In this document: positions 51,228 to 60,829 of the stretch, in pieces
Layout: each line of letters opens with the position of its first letter
Position numbering within the stretch: the first letter of the stretch is position 1
Program-made: the position numbers and the translations under genes
Source of the DNA: Burkholderiales bacterium
GTDB lineage: Bacteria; Pseudomonadota; Gammaproteobacteria; Burkholderiales; Burkholderiaceae_C
Direction: 5' to 3'
Length of the DNA: 64,000 nucleotides
NCBI GenBank assembly: GCA_947453625.1
Contig: CANGHK010000020.1
Location: 1-64,000 of the forward strand
Notes under the pieces: model-generated
Told to the model about the DNA's origin: nothing
Database searches by the model: none
What the model saw: only the letters and a program-made list of their open reading frames with translations

Positions 51228-53972
51228 ATGAACCTCTACCGCTGGCTGTCTGTCTGGCGCCTTGTTTGGCTGATCTCCGGTCTGGCCTTGCTGGCCGGCA
51301 CCCCGGCCTGGGCCCAGGCGGTCCTGAGTCCGGTCAGCGAAGTCGAGGGCATCACCGAGTACCGCCTGCCCAACGGCCTGCAGCTGCTGCTGGTGCCCGA
51401 CGCCACCAAGCCCAGCACCACGGTCAACGTCACCTACCGCGTCGGCTCGCGCCACGAGAACTACGGCGAGACCGGCATGGCGCACCTGCTTGAGCACCTG
51501 ATCTTCAAGGGCACGCCGACCACCCGCAACGTGATGGCCGAGATGGGCCGGCGCGGTCTGCGCTACAACGGTAGCACCTCGTTCGACCGCACCAACTACT
51601 TCGCCAGCTTCTCGGCCAACGACGACACGCTGCGCTGGTACCTGGGCTGGCAGGCCGACGCGATGGTCAACAGCCTGATCGCCCGTGCCGACCTCGACAC
51701 CGAGATGACGGTGGTGCGCAACGAGATGGAGTCGGGCGAGAACAACCCGGTGCGCGCGACGATGCAGCAGACCCTGGCCGCGATGTACCAGTGGCACAAC
51801 TACGGCAAGGCGACGATAGGCGCGCGCGCCGACGTCGAGAACGTCGACATCGCCCGGCTGCAGGCCTTCTACCGCCAGTACTACCAGCCCGACAACGCGA
51901 CCCTGGTGGTGGCCGGCAAGTTCGACCCGGCGCAGGTGCTGGCCTGGGTGGTGCAGTCCTTCGGGCCGATCGCCCGGCCGCAGCGCACGCTGAGCGCCAG
52001 CTATACCGTCGACCCGGCGCAGGACGGTGAGCGCAGCGTCACGGTGCGGCGCAAGGGCGGTGCGCCCTTTTTGCTGGCGGCCTGGCCCATCGTCCCGGCC
52101 GGCCACCCCGACTTCATGGCCTTCGAGGCGCTGTCGGGCGTGCTGGGGCCGGCGCCCTCGGGCCGCTTGCACAAACGGCTGGTCGACAAGCAACTGGCGG
52201 CCTCGACCTTCGGCTTCGCCTGGAGCCTGGCCGAACCCGGGCCGCTGATGCTGGGCGTGCAACTCGCCCCGGGCCAGGATGTCGGCCGGGCGCGCAGCGA
52301 ATTGCTCGCCACGGTGGACGCGCTGGCCACCGAGCCGGTTACCGCAGACGAACTGGAGCGGGTGCGGCGCCAGTGGCTCAACGACTGGGACGAGGGTTTC
52401 GCCAACCCAGAGCGGGTGGGCGTGGCGCTGTCCGAGGCCATAGGTAACGGTGACTGGCGCCTGTTTTTTCTCGAGCGTGACCGGATGCGCGCGCTCAAGC
52501 TGGCCGATGTGCAGCGGGTGGCGCTGGCCTACCTGAAGCCCGACAGCCGCACCCTGGGCAGCTACCTGCCCACCGACGATCCGCAGCGCGCCCCCGCGCC
52601 GGCGCTGGTCGACGTGGCGCCCATGGTGCTGGGATACCGCGGCGACAGTGCGGTGGCGCAAGCCGAAAGCTTCGACGCCACCCCGGCCAACCTGGACGCG
52701 CGCAGCCAGATCGGCAGCCTTCCCACCGGGCTGAAAGTCGCGCTGCTGCCCAAGGGCACGCGCGGCAACCTGGTTCAGGCCAGGCTGACGCTGCGCTTCG
52801 GCGACGAAGCCAGCCTGCGCGGCCAGGGCCTGGCGGTCTCGGCGATGGGCGGGCTGATCGACAAGGGCGGCGCCGGGCTGAGCCGCGAGCAGATCTCTGA
52901 CGCCTTCGACAAGCTGCGGGCGCAAGTGGGCTTCGGCGGCGGTGGCCAGGGTCTGTCGGTCAGCGTCACCACGGTCCGCGAGCATTTGCCGGCGGTGCTG
53001 ACGCTGGTGGGCAAACTGCTGCGCGACCCGGCCTTCCCGCCCGAGGCGCTGGAGGAGCGCCGGCGCCAGACCCTGGCCGCCATCGCCGCCCAGCGCAGCG
53101 AGCCCGGCGCGGTGGCGTCCAACGCGCTGCAGCGCCATGGCAACCCCTATCCGCGCGGTGACCTGCGCTATGCCGCCACCTTCGACGAGACAGTGCAGGA
53201 CGTGCAGGCCTTGACCATCGCCGACGTGCGCGCTGTGCACCGCCGCTTCGTCAGCGCGGCCACCGGAGAGTTCAGCGCGGTCGGCGACATGGACGTCGCG
53301 GCGGTGCGCAGCGCGCTGGCCGCTGCCTTGGGCGACTGGCGCGCGCCGGCCGACGGCCCGGCGGCCTTCGTGCGGGTGCCTCAGCCGCTGCTGGCGGTGC
53401 CGCCGGTGCGCCAGTTGCTGGCCACGCCCGACAAGCCCAACGCCACCGGTCTGGTCGAGCAGGCGCTGCCACTCAACGACAGCCATGCCGATTACCCGGC
53501 GTTGCTGGTGGCTAACCACCTGCTGGGCGGCGATGCGATGTCGCGGCTGTGGTCGCGCATCCGCGAGAAGGACGGCCTGAGCTACGACGTGCGCTCGCGC
53601 ATCGCCTGGAGCAACTTCGAGCTCAATTCGAGCTGGCAGGCCTCGGCCATCTTCGCGCCGCAGAACCGCGGCAAGGTCGAGGCCGCGTTGCAGGAGGAGG
53701 TGGCGCGCGCGCTGAAGGACGGCTTCAGCCAGACCGAACTGGACGCCGGCCGCAACGGCTTGCTCAACCAGCGCCGGCTGGGCCGGGCGCAGGACGCTGT
53801 GGTGGCCGGCGCGCTGGGCGGCAACCTCTACCTGCAGCGCAGTTTTGCGCTGCAGCAGAAGACCGACGACGCGATCGCTGCGCTGACGGTCGCGCAGGTC
53901 AACGCCGCACTGCGGGCCTATATCCTGCCCGCCCAGTGGGTGCTGGTGTGGGCCGGGGATTTCAAGCCCTGA
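51228..53972 (+). CDS. M16-family zinc protease (pitrilysin-like), exported
   Basis: This is a 914-residue protease with two M16 halves. A signal peptide (SGLALLAGTPAWAQA) implies a periplasmic location. The zinc motif HLLEH is at residues 86-90, with the downstream Glu in TVVRNEMESGENNPV. The second half (from about residue 480) starts LPTGLKVALLPKGTRGNLVQ and lacks the zinc motif, as usual. The ATG at 51228 is the natural start of the signal. It acts as a clam-shell peptidase that degrades small peptides. It is followed by the amidase gene after about 100 bp. Confidence 0.92.
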   Translation: MNLYRWLSVWRLVWLISGLALLAGTPAWAQAVLSPVSEVEGITEYRLPNGLQLLLVPDATKPSTTVNVTYRVGSRHENYGETGMAHLLEHLIFKGTPTTRNVMAEMGRRGLRYNGSTSFDRTNYFASFSANDDTLRWYLGWQADAMVNSLIARADLDTEMTVVRNEMESGENNPVRATMQQTLAAMYQWHNYGKATIGARADVENVDIARLQAFYRQYYQPDNATLVVAGKFDPAQVLAWVVQSFGPIARPQRTLSASYTVDPAQDGERSVTVRRKGGAPFLLAAWPIVPAGHPDFMAFEALSGVLGPAPSGRLHKRLVDKQLAASTFGFAWSLAEPGPLMLGVQLAPGQDVGRARSELLATVDALATEPVTADELERVRRQWLNDWDEGFANPERVGVALSEAIGNGDWRLFFLERDRMRALKLADVQRVALAYLKPDSRTLGSYLPTDDPQRAPAPALVDVAPMVLGYRGDSAVAQAESFDATPANLDARSQIGSLPTGLKVALLPKGTRGNLVQARLTLRFGDEASLRGQGLAVSAMGGLIDKGGAGLSREQISDAFDKLRAQVGFGGGGQGLSVSVTTVREHLPAVLTLVGKLLRDPAFPPEALEERRRQTLAAIAAQRSEPGAVASNALQRHGNPYPRGDLRYAATFDETVQDVQALTIADVRAVHRRFVSAATGEFSAVGDMDVAAVRSALAAALGDWRAPADGPAAFVRVPQPLLAVPPVRQLLATPDKPNATGLVEQALPLNDSHADYPALLVANHLLGGDAMSRLWSRIREKDGLSYDVRSRIAWSNFELNSSWQASAIFAPQNRGKVEAALQEEVARALKDGFSQTELDAGRNGLLNQRRLGRAQDAVVAGALGGNLYLQRSFALQQKTDDAIAALTVAQVNAALRAYILPAQWVLVWAGDFKP

Positions 53973-54070
53973 GCCGGGTGTCGGGCCCGGCCGCCGCGGG
54001 TTTGTTCGCCGTGGCAGGCTGGGCGCCGGCTGGCTAACATCCGCTTCCATCCCCCTGATGGAGTGCCACG

Positions 54071-55492
54071 ATGACCAATCCCACGCCCGCCCTGCTGGCC
54101 GAATGCAGCGCCACCGAATTGCTGGCGCTCTACCGCGCGCGAGCCGCCTCGCCGGTCGAGGCCACGCGCGAGGTGCTGGCCCGCATAGACCGGCTGAACC
54201 CGCAGCTCAAGGCCTACTGCCTGGTCGACGCCGAATCGGCGCTGCGCTCGGCGGCCCAGAGCGAAGCGCGCTGGCAGCGCGGCGCGCCCATCGGCCTGCT
54301 CGACGGCGTGCCGACCTCGATCAAGGACCTGATCCTGACCGCCGGCTGGCCGACGCGGCGCGGCTCGCGCAGCGTCGACCCGGACCAGCCCTGGGAGGTC
54401 GACGCGCCGGCCACCGCCCGCCTGCGCGAGGCCGGCGCGGTGTTGCTGGGCAAGACCGCGACGCCCGAGTTCGGCTGCAAGGGCGAGACCAACTCGCCGC
54501 TGAACGGCATCACCCGCAACCCCTGGAATTTGAGCCGCACGCCCGGCGGCTCGTCGGGCGGCACGGCCGCTGCGGTGGCTGCCGGCCTGGGGCCGCTCAG
54601 CGTGGGCACCGACGGCGCGGGCTCGGTGCGCATCCCGGCGGCGTTCTGCGGCAATTTCGGCTTGAAGCCCAGTTTCGGCCGGGTGCCGGCCTACCCGCTG
54701 TCGCCCTTCGGCAGCGTGGCCCACCTCGGACCGCACACGATGAGCGTGGTCGACGCCGCGCTGATGATGACCGTGCTGAGCCAGCCCGACGCCCGCGACT
54801 GGACCTCGCTGCCACCCGACGCCCGCGACTACCGGGTCGGCCTGGACGACGGCGTGCGCGGCCTGCGCATCGCCTATTCACCGACGCTGGGTTATGCCAA
54901 GAACATCCACCCCGAGGTGGCCGCCGCGGTCGAGCGCGCGGTGCGCGAGCTCGAGGCGCTGGGCGCGGTGGTCGAGCAGGTCGACCCGGGCATCGCCGAC
55001 CCGCTCGACATCTGCACCGGGCTGTGGTTCCTGGGTGCGGCCACGGTCTGGAGCGGGCTGACTGCGGCGCAGCAGGCGGTCTGCGACCCCGATTTCCGGG
55101 CCGAAGTCGAGCTCGGGGCGGCGCTGACCGCGCTGCAGGTGCAGCAACTCCACCTGCGGCGCGGCGCGCTGGGCTCGCATCTGCGTCAGTTCATGCAGGG
55201 CTACGACCTGATCGCGACGCCGGCGGTGTCGGTGCCGGCCTTCGAGGCCAGGCCGGCCGGGCATTCACCGATGAACCCGGAGGCGATGCTGGGCTGGACG
55301 CCGTTCTCCTACCCCTTCAACCTGAGCCAGCAACCGGCCGCCACCATCCCCTGTGGCTTGACCGGTGACGGCCTGCCGGTAGGGCTGCAGCTGGTGGGGC
55401 CGATGTTCGGCGACGCGCTGGTGCTGCGCGCCTGCCGCGCCTACGAGAGCGTGCGGCCGATCGCCCGGCCGGCGCTGGACTGGGCGCGCTGA
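54071..55492 (+). CDS. Amidase signature family enzyme
   Basis: This is a 473-residue Ser-cisSer-Lys amidohydrolase. Catalytic Lys lies in TSIKDLILTAGWPTRRGS (about 84), cis-Ser in TPGGSSGGTAAAVAAG and the nucleophile Ser in GTDGAGSVRIPAAFCG. The ATG at 54071 has GGAG 8 bases upstream. It resembles GatA-like and aryl-amide hydrolases, but without gatC/gatB nearby it is a stand-alone amidase. A strong hairpin closes the gene. Confidence 0.9.
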   Translation: MTNPTPALLAECSATELLALYRARAASPVEATREVLARIDRLNPQLKAYCLVDAESALRSAAQSEARWQRGAPIGLLDGVPTSIKDLILTAGWPTRRGSRSVDPDQPWEVDAPATARLREAGAVLLGKTATPEFGCKGETNSPLNGITRNPWNLSRTPGGSSGGTAAAVAAGLGPLSVGTDGAGSVRIPAAFCGNFGLKPSFGRVPAYPLSPFGSVAHLGPHTMSVVDAALMMTVLSQPDARDWTSLPPDARDYRVGLDDGVRGLRIAYSPTLGYAKNIHPEVAAAVERAVRELEALGAVVEQVDPGIADPLDICTGLWFLGAATVWSGLTAAQQAVCDPDFRAEVELGAALTALQVQQLHLRRGALGSHLRQFMQGYDLIATPAVSVPAFEARPAGHSPMNPEAMLGWTPFSYPFNLSQQPAATIPCGLTGDGLPVGLQLVGPMFGDALVLRACRAYESVRPIARPALDWAR

Positions 55493-55501
55493 CCCGCCCC
55501 A

Positions 55502-55527
55502 ACGCGCCCCTGTAGCGAGGGGCGCGT
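55502..55527 (+). terminator. Hairpin terminator after the amidase gene
   Basis: ACGCGCCCCT and AGGGGCGCGT form a perfect 10-bp stem with the loop GTAGCG, 10 bases after the amidase stop. It lacks a U-run but is an evident stable stem between two plus-strand genes. Confidence 0.6.
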
Positions 55528-55642
55528 ACCGGTGGTTACCACGCCGATCCAGAAGGCGCTCAATCGCCGCGTCGCGGTGCCGATGTTGTGGACAGGGCAG
55601 CGCTTCCCGGCTGTCAGCGCAACAACTCCCGGTACCCCACCC

Positions 55643-56986
55643 ATGAAGCGATCCACGGGGTCAATGGCCCGCCAGTTCACCCACCGCGTGGCGCGAGCGG
55701 CGCTGGCGCTGCTGCCACGTGGCTTGCGCTTTGCCGTCTACCGTGGCTTGGTCGACTGCGATCCGCGTCCCGATCCCCGGCTGGTGTTGAAGATCGCCGA
55801 CACGAGGGAGGAACTCGAAGCCTGCTTTTGCATCCTGCACGATGCCTATGTCGCGGCCGGCTTCATGACACCCGACCCGTCCGGCTTGCGCGTGACCGTC
55901 TACCACGCGCTGCCGACCACGACCACGCTGTGCGCCAAGTGGGATGGCCAGGTGGTGGGCACGATCTCGATGATCCGGGACGGCGCTTTCGGCTTTCCGA
56001 TGCAGTCCGCGTTCAACCTGAACCCGGTGCGCGCAGGCGCCGGCAATATCGCCGAGATATCGGCCCTGGCCGTGGCGCCCGCATTCCGCAAGACCGGCGG
56101 CAGGATCCTGTTCCCGCTGATGAAGTTCATGTACGAGTACTGCCTGGCCTATTTCGACACCCGGCACATCGTGATCGCCGTCAATCCGAACAAGATCGAG
56201 ATGTACGAGTCGCTGCTGTTCTTCGAGCGGCTGCCGACCCGGGTGGTCGACAGCTACGGTTTCGCCAATGGCGCGCCGGCCGTGGGTGCCAGCCTGGATC
56301 TGGTTCGGGCCGACGCCTTGCTCGAGCAGGCCTACGGCGCCAAGCGCGACCGCAAGAATCTGCACCGGTATTTCACTGCGAACCGGCTGCCCAACATCCA
56401 GTGGCCGCAACGCCGCTTCCACACCACCAACGATCCGGTGCTGACGCCGGTCTTGATGGACTACTTCTTCAACCAGCGCACCCAGGTGTTCGCCACGCTG
56501 GACGACCGCAAACGCCTGTTGCTGCAACAGATCTACGATGACCCGGGTTATGCCAAGGTGCTGCCCTCGCCCTCCGCCAGCGTCCACGCCCTGGTCGGGG
56601 TGCGTCAGCACCAACGCTTCTCCATCCGTTGTCCGGCCCGGCTCGAGGTGGCTTCCTACGGTGCCGGCCTGAGATTTCCGCTCCAGGTGATCGAACTCTC
56701 GCTGCACGGCTTCAGCGCCGATTGCGCGCTGCCCCTGCCCGAGGGCAGTCGGGGTTGGGTCGAGATCGACCTGGGCCAGCATGAAACCGCCTGCGTCGAG
56801 GCCACCGCAGTGCGCCGACAGGAGTCGGCTGGGGTCGTCAGTTACGGATTCGAGGTGCCCGAACCCGACGCGGCCTGGCAGGGCTGCGTCGCCGCCTTGC
56901 AGGCCGGGCGCACCCACGCCGACCTGTCCACGCCCGGCGCCTTGCCCGCCTGGGCCGGCGCTTCGGTCCTGCCTGCTTTGGCCTGA
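55643..56986 (+). CDS. FeeM-type N-acyltransferase fused to a PilZ domain
   Basis: This is a 447-residue fusion protein. The N-terminal part (about 35-240) is a GNAT-like N-acyl amino acid synthase domain: EELEACFCILHDAYVAAGFM, EISALAVAPAFRKTGGRILF and HIVIAVNPNKIEMYESLLFF. The C-terminal part (about 325-430) is a PilZ domain with the c-di-GMP motif RQHQRFSIRCPARLEV and LSLHGFSADCALPL (RxxxR and D/NxSxxG, here with LSLHG). So acyltransferase activity may be controlled by c-di-GMP. Start at 55643 or at ATG 55664. Related acyltransferases accompany PEP-CTERM/exosortase loci, as here. Confidence 0.78.
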   Translation: MKRSTGSMARQFTHRVARAALALLPRGLRFAVYRGLVDCDPRPDPRLVLKIADTREELEACFCILHDAYVAAGFMTPDPSGLRVTVYHALPTTTTLCAKWDGQVVGTISMIRDGAFGFPMQSAFNLNPVRAGAGNIAEISALAVAPAFRKTGGRILFPLMKFMYEYCLAYFDTRHIVIAVNPNKIEMYESLLFFERLPTRVVDSYGFANGAPAVGASLDLVRADALLEQAYGAKRDRKNLHRYFTANRLPNIQWPQRRFHTTNDPVLTPVLMDYFFNQRTQVFATLDDRKRLLLQQIYDDPGYAKVLPSPSASVHALVGVRQHQRFSIRCPARLEVASYGAGLRFPLQVIELSLHGFSADCALPLPEGSRGWVEIDLGQHETACVEATAVRRQESAGVVSYGFEVPEPDAAWQGCVAALQAGRTHADLSTPGALPAWAGASVLPALA

Positions 56987-57266
56987 GCACCGCCCGGCCG
57001 GGTTGCATGCCTGGCGCCAAAGCCTTGAATCGCCGCCCGGCGTGACATCGGTCGCGCCAGCCTGGTCTAGCGGGGATTGCCCAAGCGGTGCCTCACTGCC
57101 TACATTGAGGTCGTCCTGCATGGCGGACGGCGTGCTGCGCGCCCCGTCGGGCGGGTTTTTCGACACATCGGCCATCCGCCAGCGGGCGCTGTCGGATCGG
57201 TGTCGCCAGCCTGAGGGTCAGCACGAACATGGCCGACCCAGGGGCTTGGGCTTTGGGATTCCACAA

Positions 57267-58649
57267 ATGATCAGGCTGTTCAATCACTACTTCCAAGCGT
57301 GGGCGTTGCGTCGGATTTTCTTCGACTTCCTGCTGTCGCTGCTGGCGCTGGGCTGTGTGGTTTTGGCGCAGGCCGAGAGCCTGCGTCTGGCCATGCCGAT
57401 GGCCGGCGCGCAGGTCTTCGCCCTGGCGGCCGGACTGTTCGTGATCAACAGCGCATCGGGGCTGTACCAGCGCGCCGCCGACTGCTCGCTGGCCAAGTCG
57501 GGCTGGCGCGCCGCGCTGGCCCTGGCGATGGGCGTGGCGTTGACCCACCAGATCTTCAGCCTGCTGCCTGTGGGTTTCGGCAACCTCGAGGTCCTCCGCA
57601 CCTCGGCCATGTTGGTCATCGCCGCGCTGATCCTGCGCCGCGTGGTGATGGGTTACTGGGCGACCCAGGCACGTGTCGGGTCGCGGGTGCTGGTTTTCGG
57701 CGCGGGTCCGGCGGCCCAGATGGTGGGCGCCACGCTGCGCTCGGCCGACCCGCTGGCCACCGTGGTGGGCTATTTCCCCGGCCCCAACGAGAAACAATCC
57801 ACCGTGCCCGAGACCGAGCGCCTGTCGGCCGAGTGGTCGCTGACGCAGACCGCCCGGCGCCTGGGCGCCGACGAGATCATCGTCGCGCTGACCGAGCGCC
57901 GGTCGGGCAGCATGCCGCTGCGCGAACTGCTCGACTGCAAGCTCGCCGGGGTCAGGGTGTTCGACATCACGACGTACTTCGAGCGCATGCTGGGCCAGAT
58001 CCGCATCGATTTCGTCAACGCTGGCTGGCTGATCTTCGGCGATGGTTTCAACCAGGGTTTCTACCGGACCGCTGTCAAGCGCCTCTTCGACATCCTGTGC
58101 TCGCTGCTGTTGATCGTGCTGGCAGCCCCGGTGATGTTGGCCACGGCCATCGCCATCAAGCTCGAGAGCGTCGGCCCGGTGTTCTACCGCCAGGAGAGGG
58201 TGGGCGCCAACAACAAGACCTTCAAGGTCAGCAAGTTCCGCAGCATGCGAGCCGATGCCGAGCAGGACGGCAAGCCGCGCTGGGCGGCGGCCCGGGACGA
58301 CCGTGTCACGCGGGTGGGTCAGGTCATACGGCGCCTGCGCATCGATGAGTTGCCGCAGTTGTTCAACGTGCTCGCCGGCAGCATGAGCCTGGTCGGGCCG
58401 CGACCCGAGCGGCCGTTCTTCGTCGAGCAGTTGACCCAGGAGATTCCCTACTACGCGGTGCGCCACAGCATCAAGCCCGGCGTCACCGGCTGGGCCCAGG
58501 TGCGCTACCAGTACGGCTCGACGATAGAGGATTCGCAGGAGAAACTGCAGTACGACCTGTACTACGTCAAGAATCACAGCTTGTTTCTCGATGTCTTGAT
58601 CCTGTTCGAGACCGTGGGGGTGGTCTTGACCGGCAAGGGCGCGCGTTGA
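57267..58649 (+). CDS. XrtA/PEP-CTERM-associated sugar transferase (TIGR03013-like)
   Basis: This is a 460-residue polyprenyl-phosphate sugar transferase that starts exopolysaccharide repeat-unit synthesis at the inner membrane. Four N-terminal helices (to about 130) and a nucleotide-binding-like core (RVLVFGAGPAAQMVGATLRS) precede the catalytic domain from about 265. The latter has KRLFDILCSLLLIVLAAPVM, FYRQERVGANNKTFKVSKFR and LRIDELPQLFNVLAGSMSLV with the Asp-Glu pair. ATG 57267. The arrangement with PrsK and PrsR just downstream marks the PEP-CTERM subtype. Confidence 0.9.
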   Translation: MIRLFNHYFQAWALRRIFFDFLLSLLALGCVVLAQAESLRLAMPMAGAQVFALAAGLFVINSASGLYQRAADCSLAKSGWRAALALAMGVALTHQIFSLLPVGFGNLEVLRTSAMLVIAALILRRVVMGYWATQARVGSRVLVFGAGPAAQMVGATLRSADPLATVVGYFPGPNEKQSTVPETERLSAEWSLTQTARRLGADEIIVALTERRSGSMPLRELLDCKLAGVRVFDITTYFERMLGQIRIDFVNAGWLIFGDGFNQGFYRTAVKRLFDILCSLLLIVLAAPVMLATAIAIKLESVGPVFYRQERVGANNKTFKVSKFRSMRADAEQDGKPRWAAARDDRVTRVGQVIRRLRIDELPQLFNVLAGSMSLVGPRPERPFFVEQLTQEIPYYAVRHSIKPGVTGWAQVRYQYGSTIEDSQEKLQYDLYYVKNHSLFLDVLILFETVGVVLTGKGAR

Positions 58650-58683
58650 GTGTGGTCAGCCTGGCGGCGGTGATGGCAGGCTG

Positions 58684-60822
58684 ATGTCGGGCAAGGACAG
58701 CCTGCTCGCCCTGCCCGCCGGCCTGGGCTGGGGCCTGCCGCAGTCGGGGTTCGCGCTGGCCGTGCTGGCCTTCTCGGCCTATGCCGCAACCCTGCTGCGC
58801 AGCGGACTGCTTTCCCCCCCCGTCGAGCGCTCGGCACGGCCCTACCTGCTGGCCGTGCTGGCCACCGTGGCCTGGGCTTTGGCCGGGCTTGCGGACCTGG
58901 GATCGCGCAAGGTGGTGTTCTGGCATCTGGCCGCCGCCTTGGACCTGTTGCGTTATGGGGCCTGCGCGGTCTTTTTGCTGCTGCTGTTGCGGCCGCTGGC
59001 CGACAGCCTGGCGCCGGGGCGCTTTCGCCTGGCCCTGGCCGCGCTGGCGGGCTTGGCCCTGCTCAGCCTGGGCGCCAACCTGTGCATCGGCCTGCTGCCG
59101 TCGCTGAGTGAGCCGGCGCAGCGGCTGCTGGTCGCCAGCCAGTTGGCCTGGGCCGTGCTGGGGCTGCTGCTGGTCGAACAGGTGTTTCGCAACCAGGCCG
59201 AGCAGTCGCGCTGGAGCGCCAAGCCGCTGTGCCTGGGGCTGGGCGGGCTGTTCCTGTTCGATGTCTACCTGTACTCGCAGGCGCTGATGTTCGGCCACCT
59301 CGACGCCGACGTGCTCGCTGCCCGCGGCCTGGCCCAAGCCGTCACCGTGCCGCTGCTGCTGCTGGCGACGCGCCGCCATGCCCGGTGGCTGGCGCGTATC
59401 CAGGTGTCCAACACAGCGGCTTTCTACTCGGCCTCGCTGCTGCTGATCGGTCTGTACCTGCTGTTCCTCGCCGCCGCGGGCTATTACGTGCGCTTCTTCG
59501 GTGGCAGTTGGGGCGGTGCGCTGCAGGTTGCCTTGCTCTTCCTCGCGCTGGTGCTGCTGACGCTGCTGATTTTCTCGGGCGCGCTGCGCGCCAGGCTGCG
59601 CGTGTTCCTGGCCAAGCACTTCTTCAGCTACCGCTACGACTACCGGTTGGAGTGGTTGCGTTTCACCGCCATGCTGTCGTCGCGCAGCGCGCCGCAGGCG
59701 GTGAGTGCCCTGGTGGTGCGTGGCCTGGCCGATCTGGTGGACTGCCCCGGGGGCGGTCTTTGGTTCAAGGCCCTGGGTGACGACCGGTATGTCCAGACGG
59801 CTGCCTGGAACATGCCCCCGCAGGCCGGCCGCGAGCCCACCGACTCGCCTTTTTGCCGTTTCATGCGCGAGCGCGGGTGGATCGTCGACCTGAACGCGGC
59901 GCGTCGCCACGCTGGGCTTCAGGCCGATCTCGTCCCGGCCTGGCTGGCGGCGGTCAGCGACGCCTGGTGGGTGGTGCCGCTGTTGGTGGCCGACGAGATG
60001 CTGGGTTTCGTGGTGCTGGCCAAGCCGCGCGCGCCCATCGAACTGGATTGGGAGGTGCGCGACCTGCTCAAGACCGCTGCCCGACAGGCGGCGGGATTCC
60101 TGGCCCAGATCCACGCCACCGAGGCCTTGCTGGAAGCGCGCAAGTTCGACGCCTTCAACCGCATGTCGGCGTTCGTCGTGCATGACTTGAAGAACATCAT
60201 CACCCAGCTCGCGCTGATGATGAAGAACGCCGAGCGCCACCGCGACAAGCCCGAGTTCCAGCAGGACATGCTGGCCACGGTGGAGAACTCGCTCGACAAG
60301 ATGCGACAGATGATGCTGCAGCTGCGCGAGGGCGAGCGTCCCGCCGGCGTGGCCTCGGGGGTGGAGTTGGCGCCCATTCTTCAGCGCATCGCCGGCGCAG
60401 CGCTGCAGCGTGGCAGGCCGCTCGACGTCGAGATCATCGACCGCATCGCCACCCGGGGCCACGAACAGCGCCTGGAACGGGTGATCGGCCATGTCGTGCA
60501 GAATGCCCTCGACGCCACAGCTAATTCAGGTAATGTGCGGGTTGCATTGCAGCAGTCAGCGGGCCGGGCGATGCTGAGGGTGGAAGATACGGGTGTGGGC
60601 ATGAGCACGGACTTCATCCAGAACCACCTGTTCAGGCCTTTCAATTCCACCAAGCGCAGCGGCATGGGCATAGGCGCCTACGAGAGCTTTCAATATGTCA
60701 GGGAATTGGGCGGGAGTATCGAGGTGAAGAGTGAAATCGGCCAAGGCTCGGTGGTGACGCTGCTGCTGCCGCTGTTCGACCTGCGCACCGGCTCCGATCT
60801 GCGCCAGGCCGACGCGGTGTGA
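58684..60822 (+). CDS. prsK: PEP-CTERM system sensor histidine kinase PrsK
   Basis: This is a 712-residue membrane histidine kinase. Eight or more hydrophobic helices fill residues 20-310, then a GAF-like domain (about 330-480), and the kinase core with His500 in FVVHDLKNIITQLALMMKNA. ATP-binding boxes are VVQNALDATANSG (N), VEDTGVGMSTDF (G1) and GMGIGAYESFQYV (G2). It senses an unknown signal and phosphorylates PrsR encoded 8 bp after its stop. Architecture matches the XrtA-type PrsK. Confidence 0.93.
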   Translation: MSGKDSLLALPAGLGWGLPQSGFALAVLAFSAYAATLLRSGLLSPPVERSARPYLLAVLATVAWALAGLADLGSRKVVFWHLAAALDLLRYGACAVFLLLLLRPLADSLAPGRFRLALAALAGLALLSLGANLCIGLLPSLSEPAQRLLVASQLAWAVLGLLLVEQVFRNQAEQSRWSAKPLCLGLGGLFLFDVYLYSQALMFGHLDADVLAARGLAQAVTVPLLLLATRRHARWLARIQVSNTAAFYSASLLLIGLYLLFLAAAGYYVRFFGGSWGGALQVALLFLALVLLTLLIFSGALRARLRVFLAKHFFSYRYDYRLEWLRFTAMLSSRSAPQAVSALVVRGLADLVDCPGGGLWFKALGDDRYVQTAAWNMPPQAGREPTDSPFCRFMRERGWIVDLNAARRHAGLQADLVPAWLAAVSDAWWVVPLLVADEMLGFVVLAKPRAPIELDWEVRDLLKTAARQAAGFLAQIHATEALLEARKFDAFNRMSAFVVHDLKNIITQLALMMKNAERHRDKPEFQQDMLATVENSLDKMRQMMLQLREGERPAGVASGVELAPILQRIAGAALQRGRPLDVEIIDRIATRGHEQRLERVIGHVVQNALDATANSGNVRVALQQSAGRAMLRVEDTGVGMSTDFIQNHLFRPFNSTKRSGMGIGAYESFQYVRELGGSIEVKSEIGQGSVVTLLLPLFDLRTGSDLRQADAV

Positions 60823-60829
60823 GTACCGC

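Noticed and set aside
56987-57266. Possible sigma-54 promoter before the sugar transferase gene (TGGCGC near 57010 and TTGCCC near 57074).
   Set aside because: Spacing between the GG and GC elements does not fit the -24/-12 rule.
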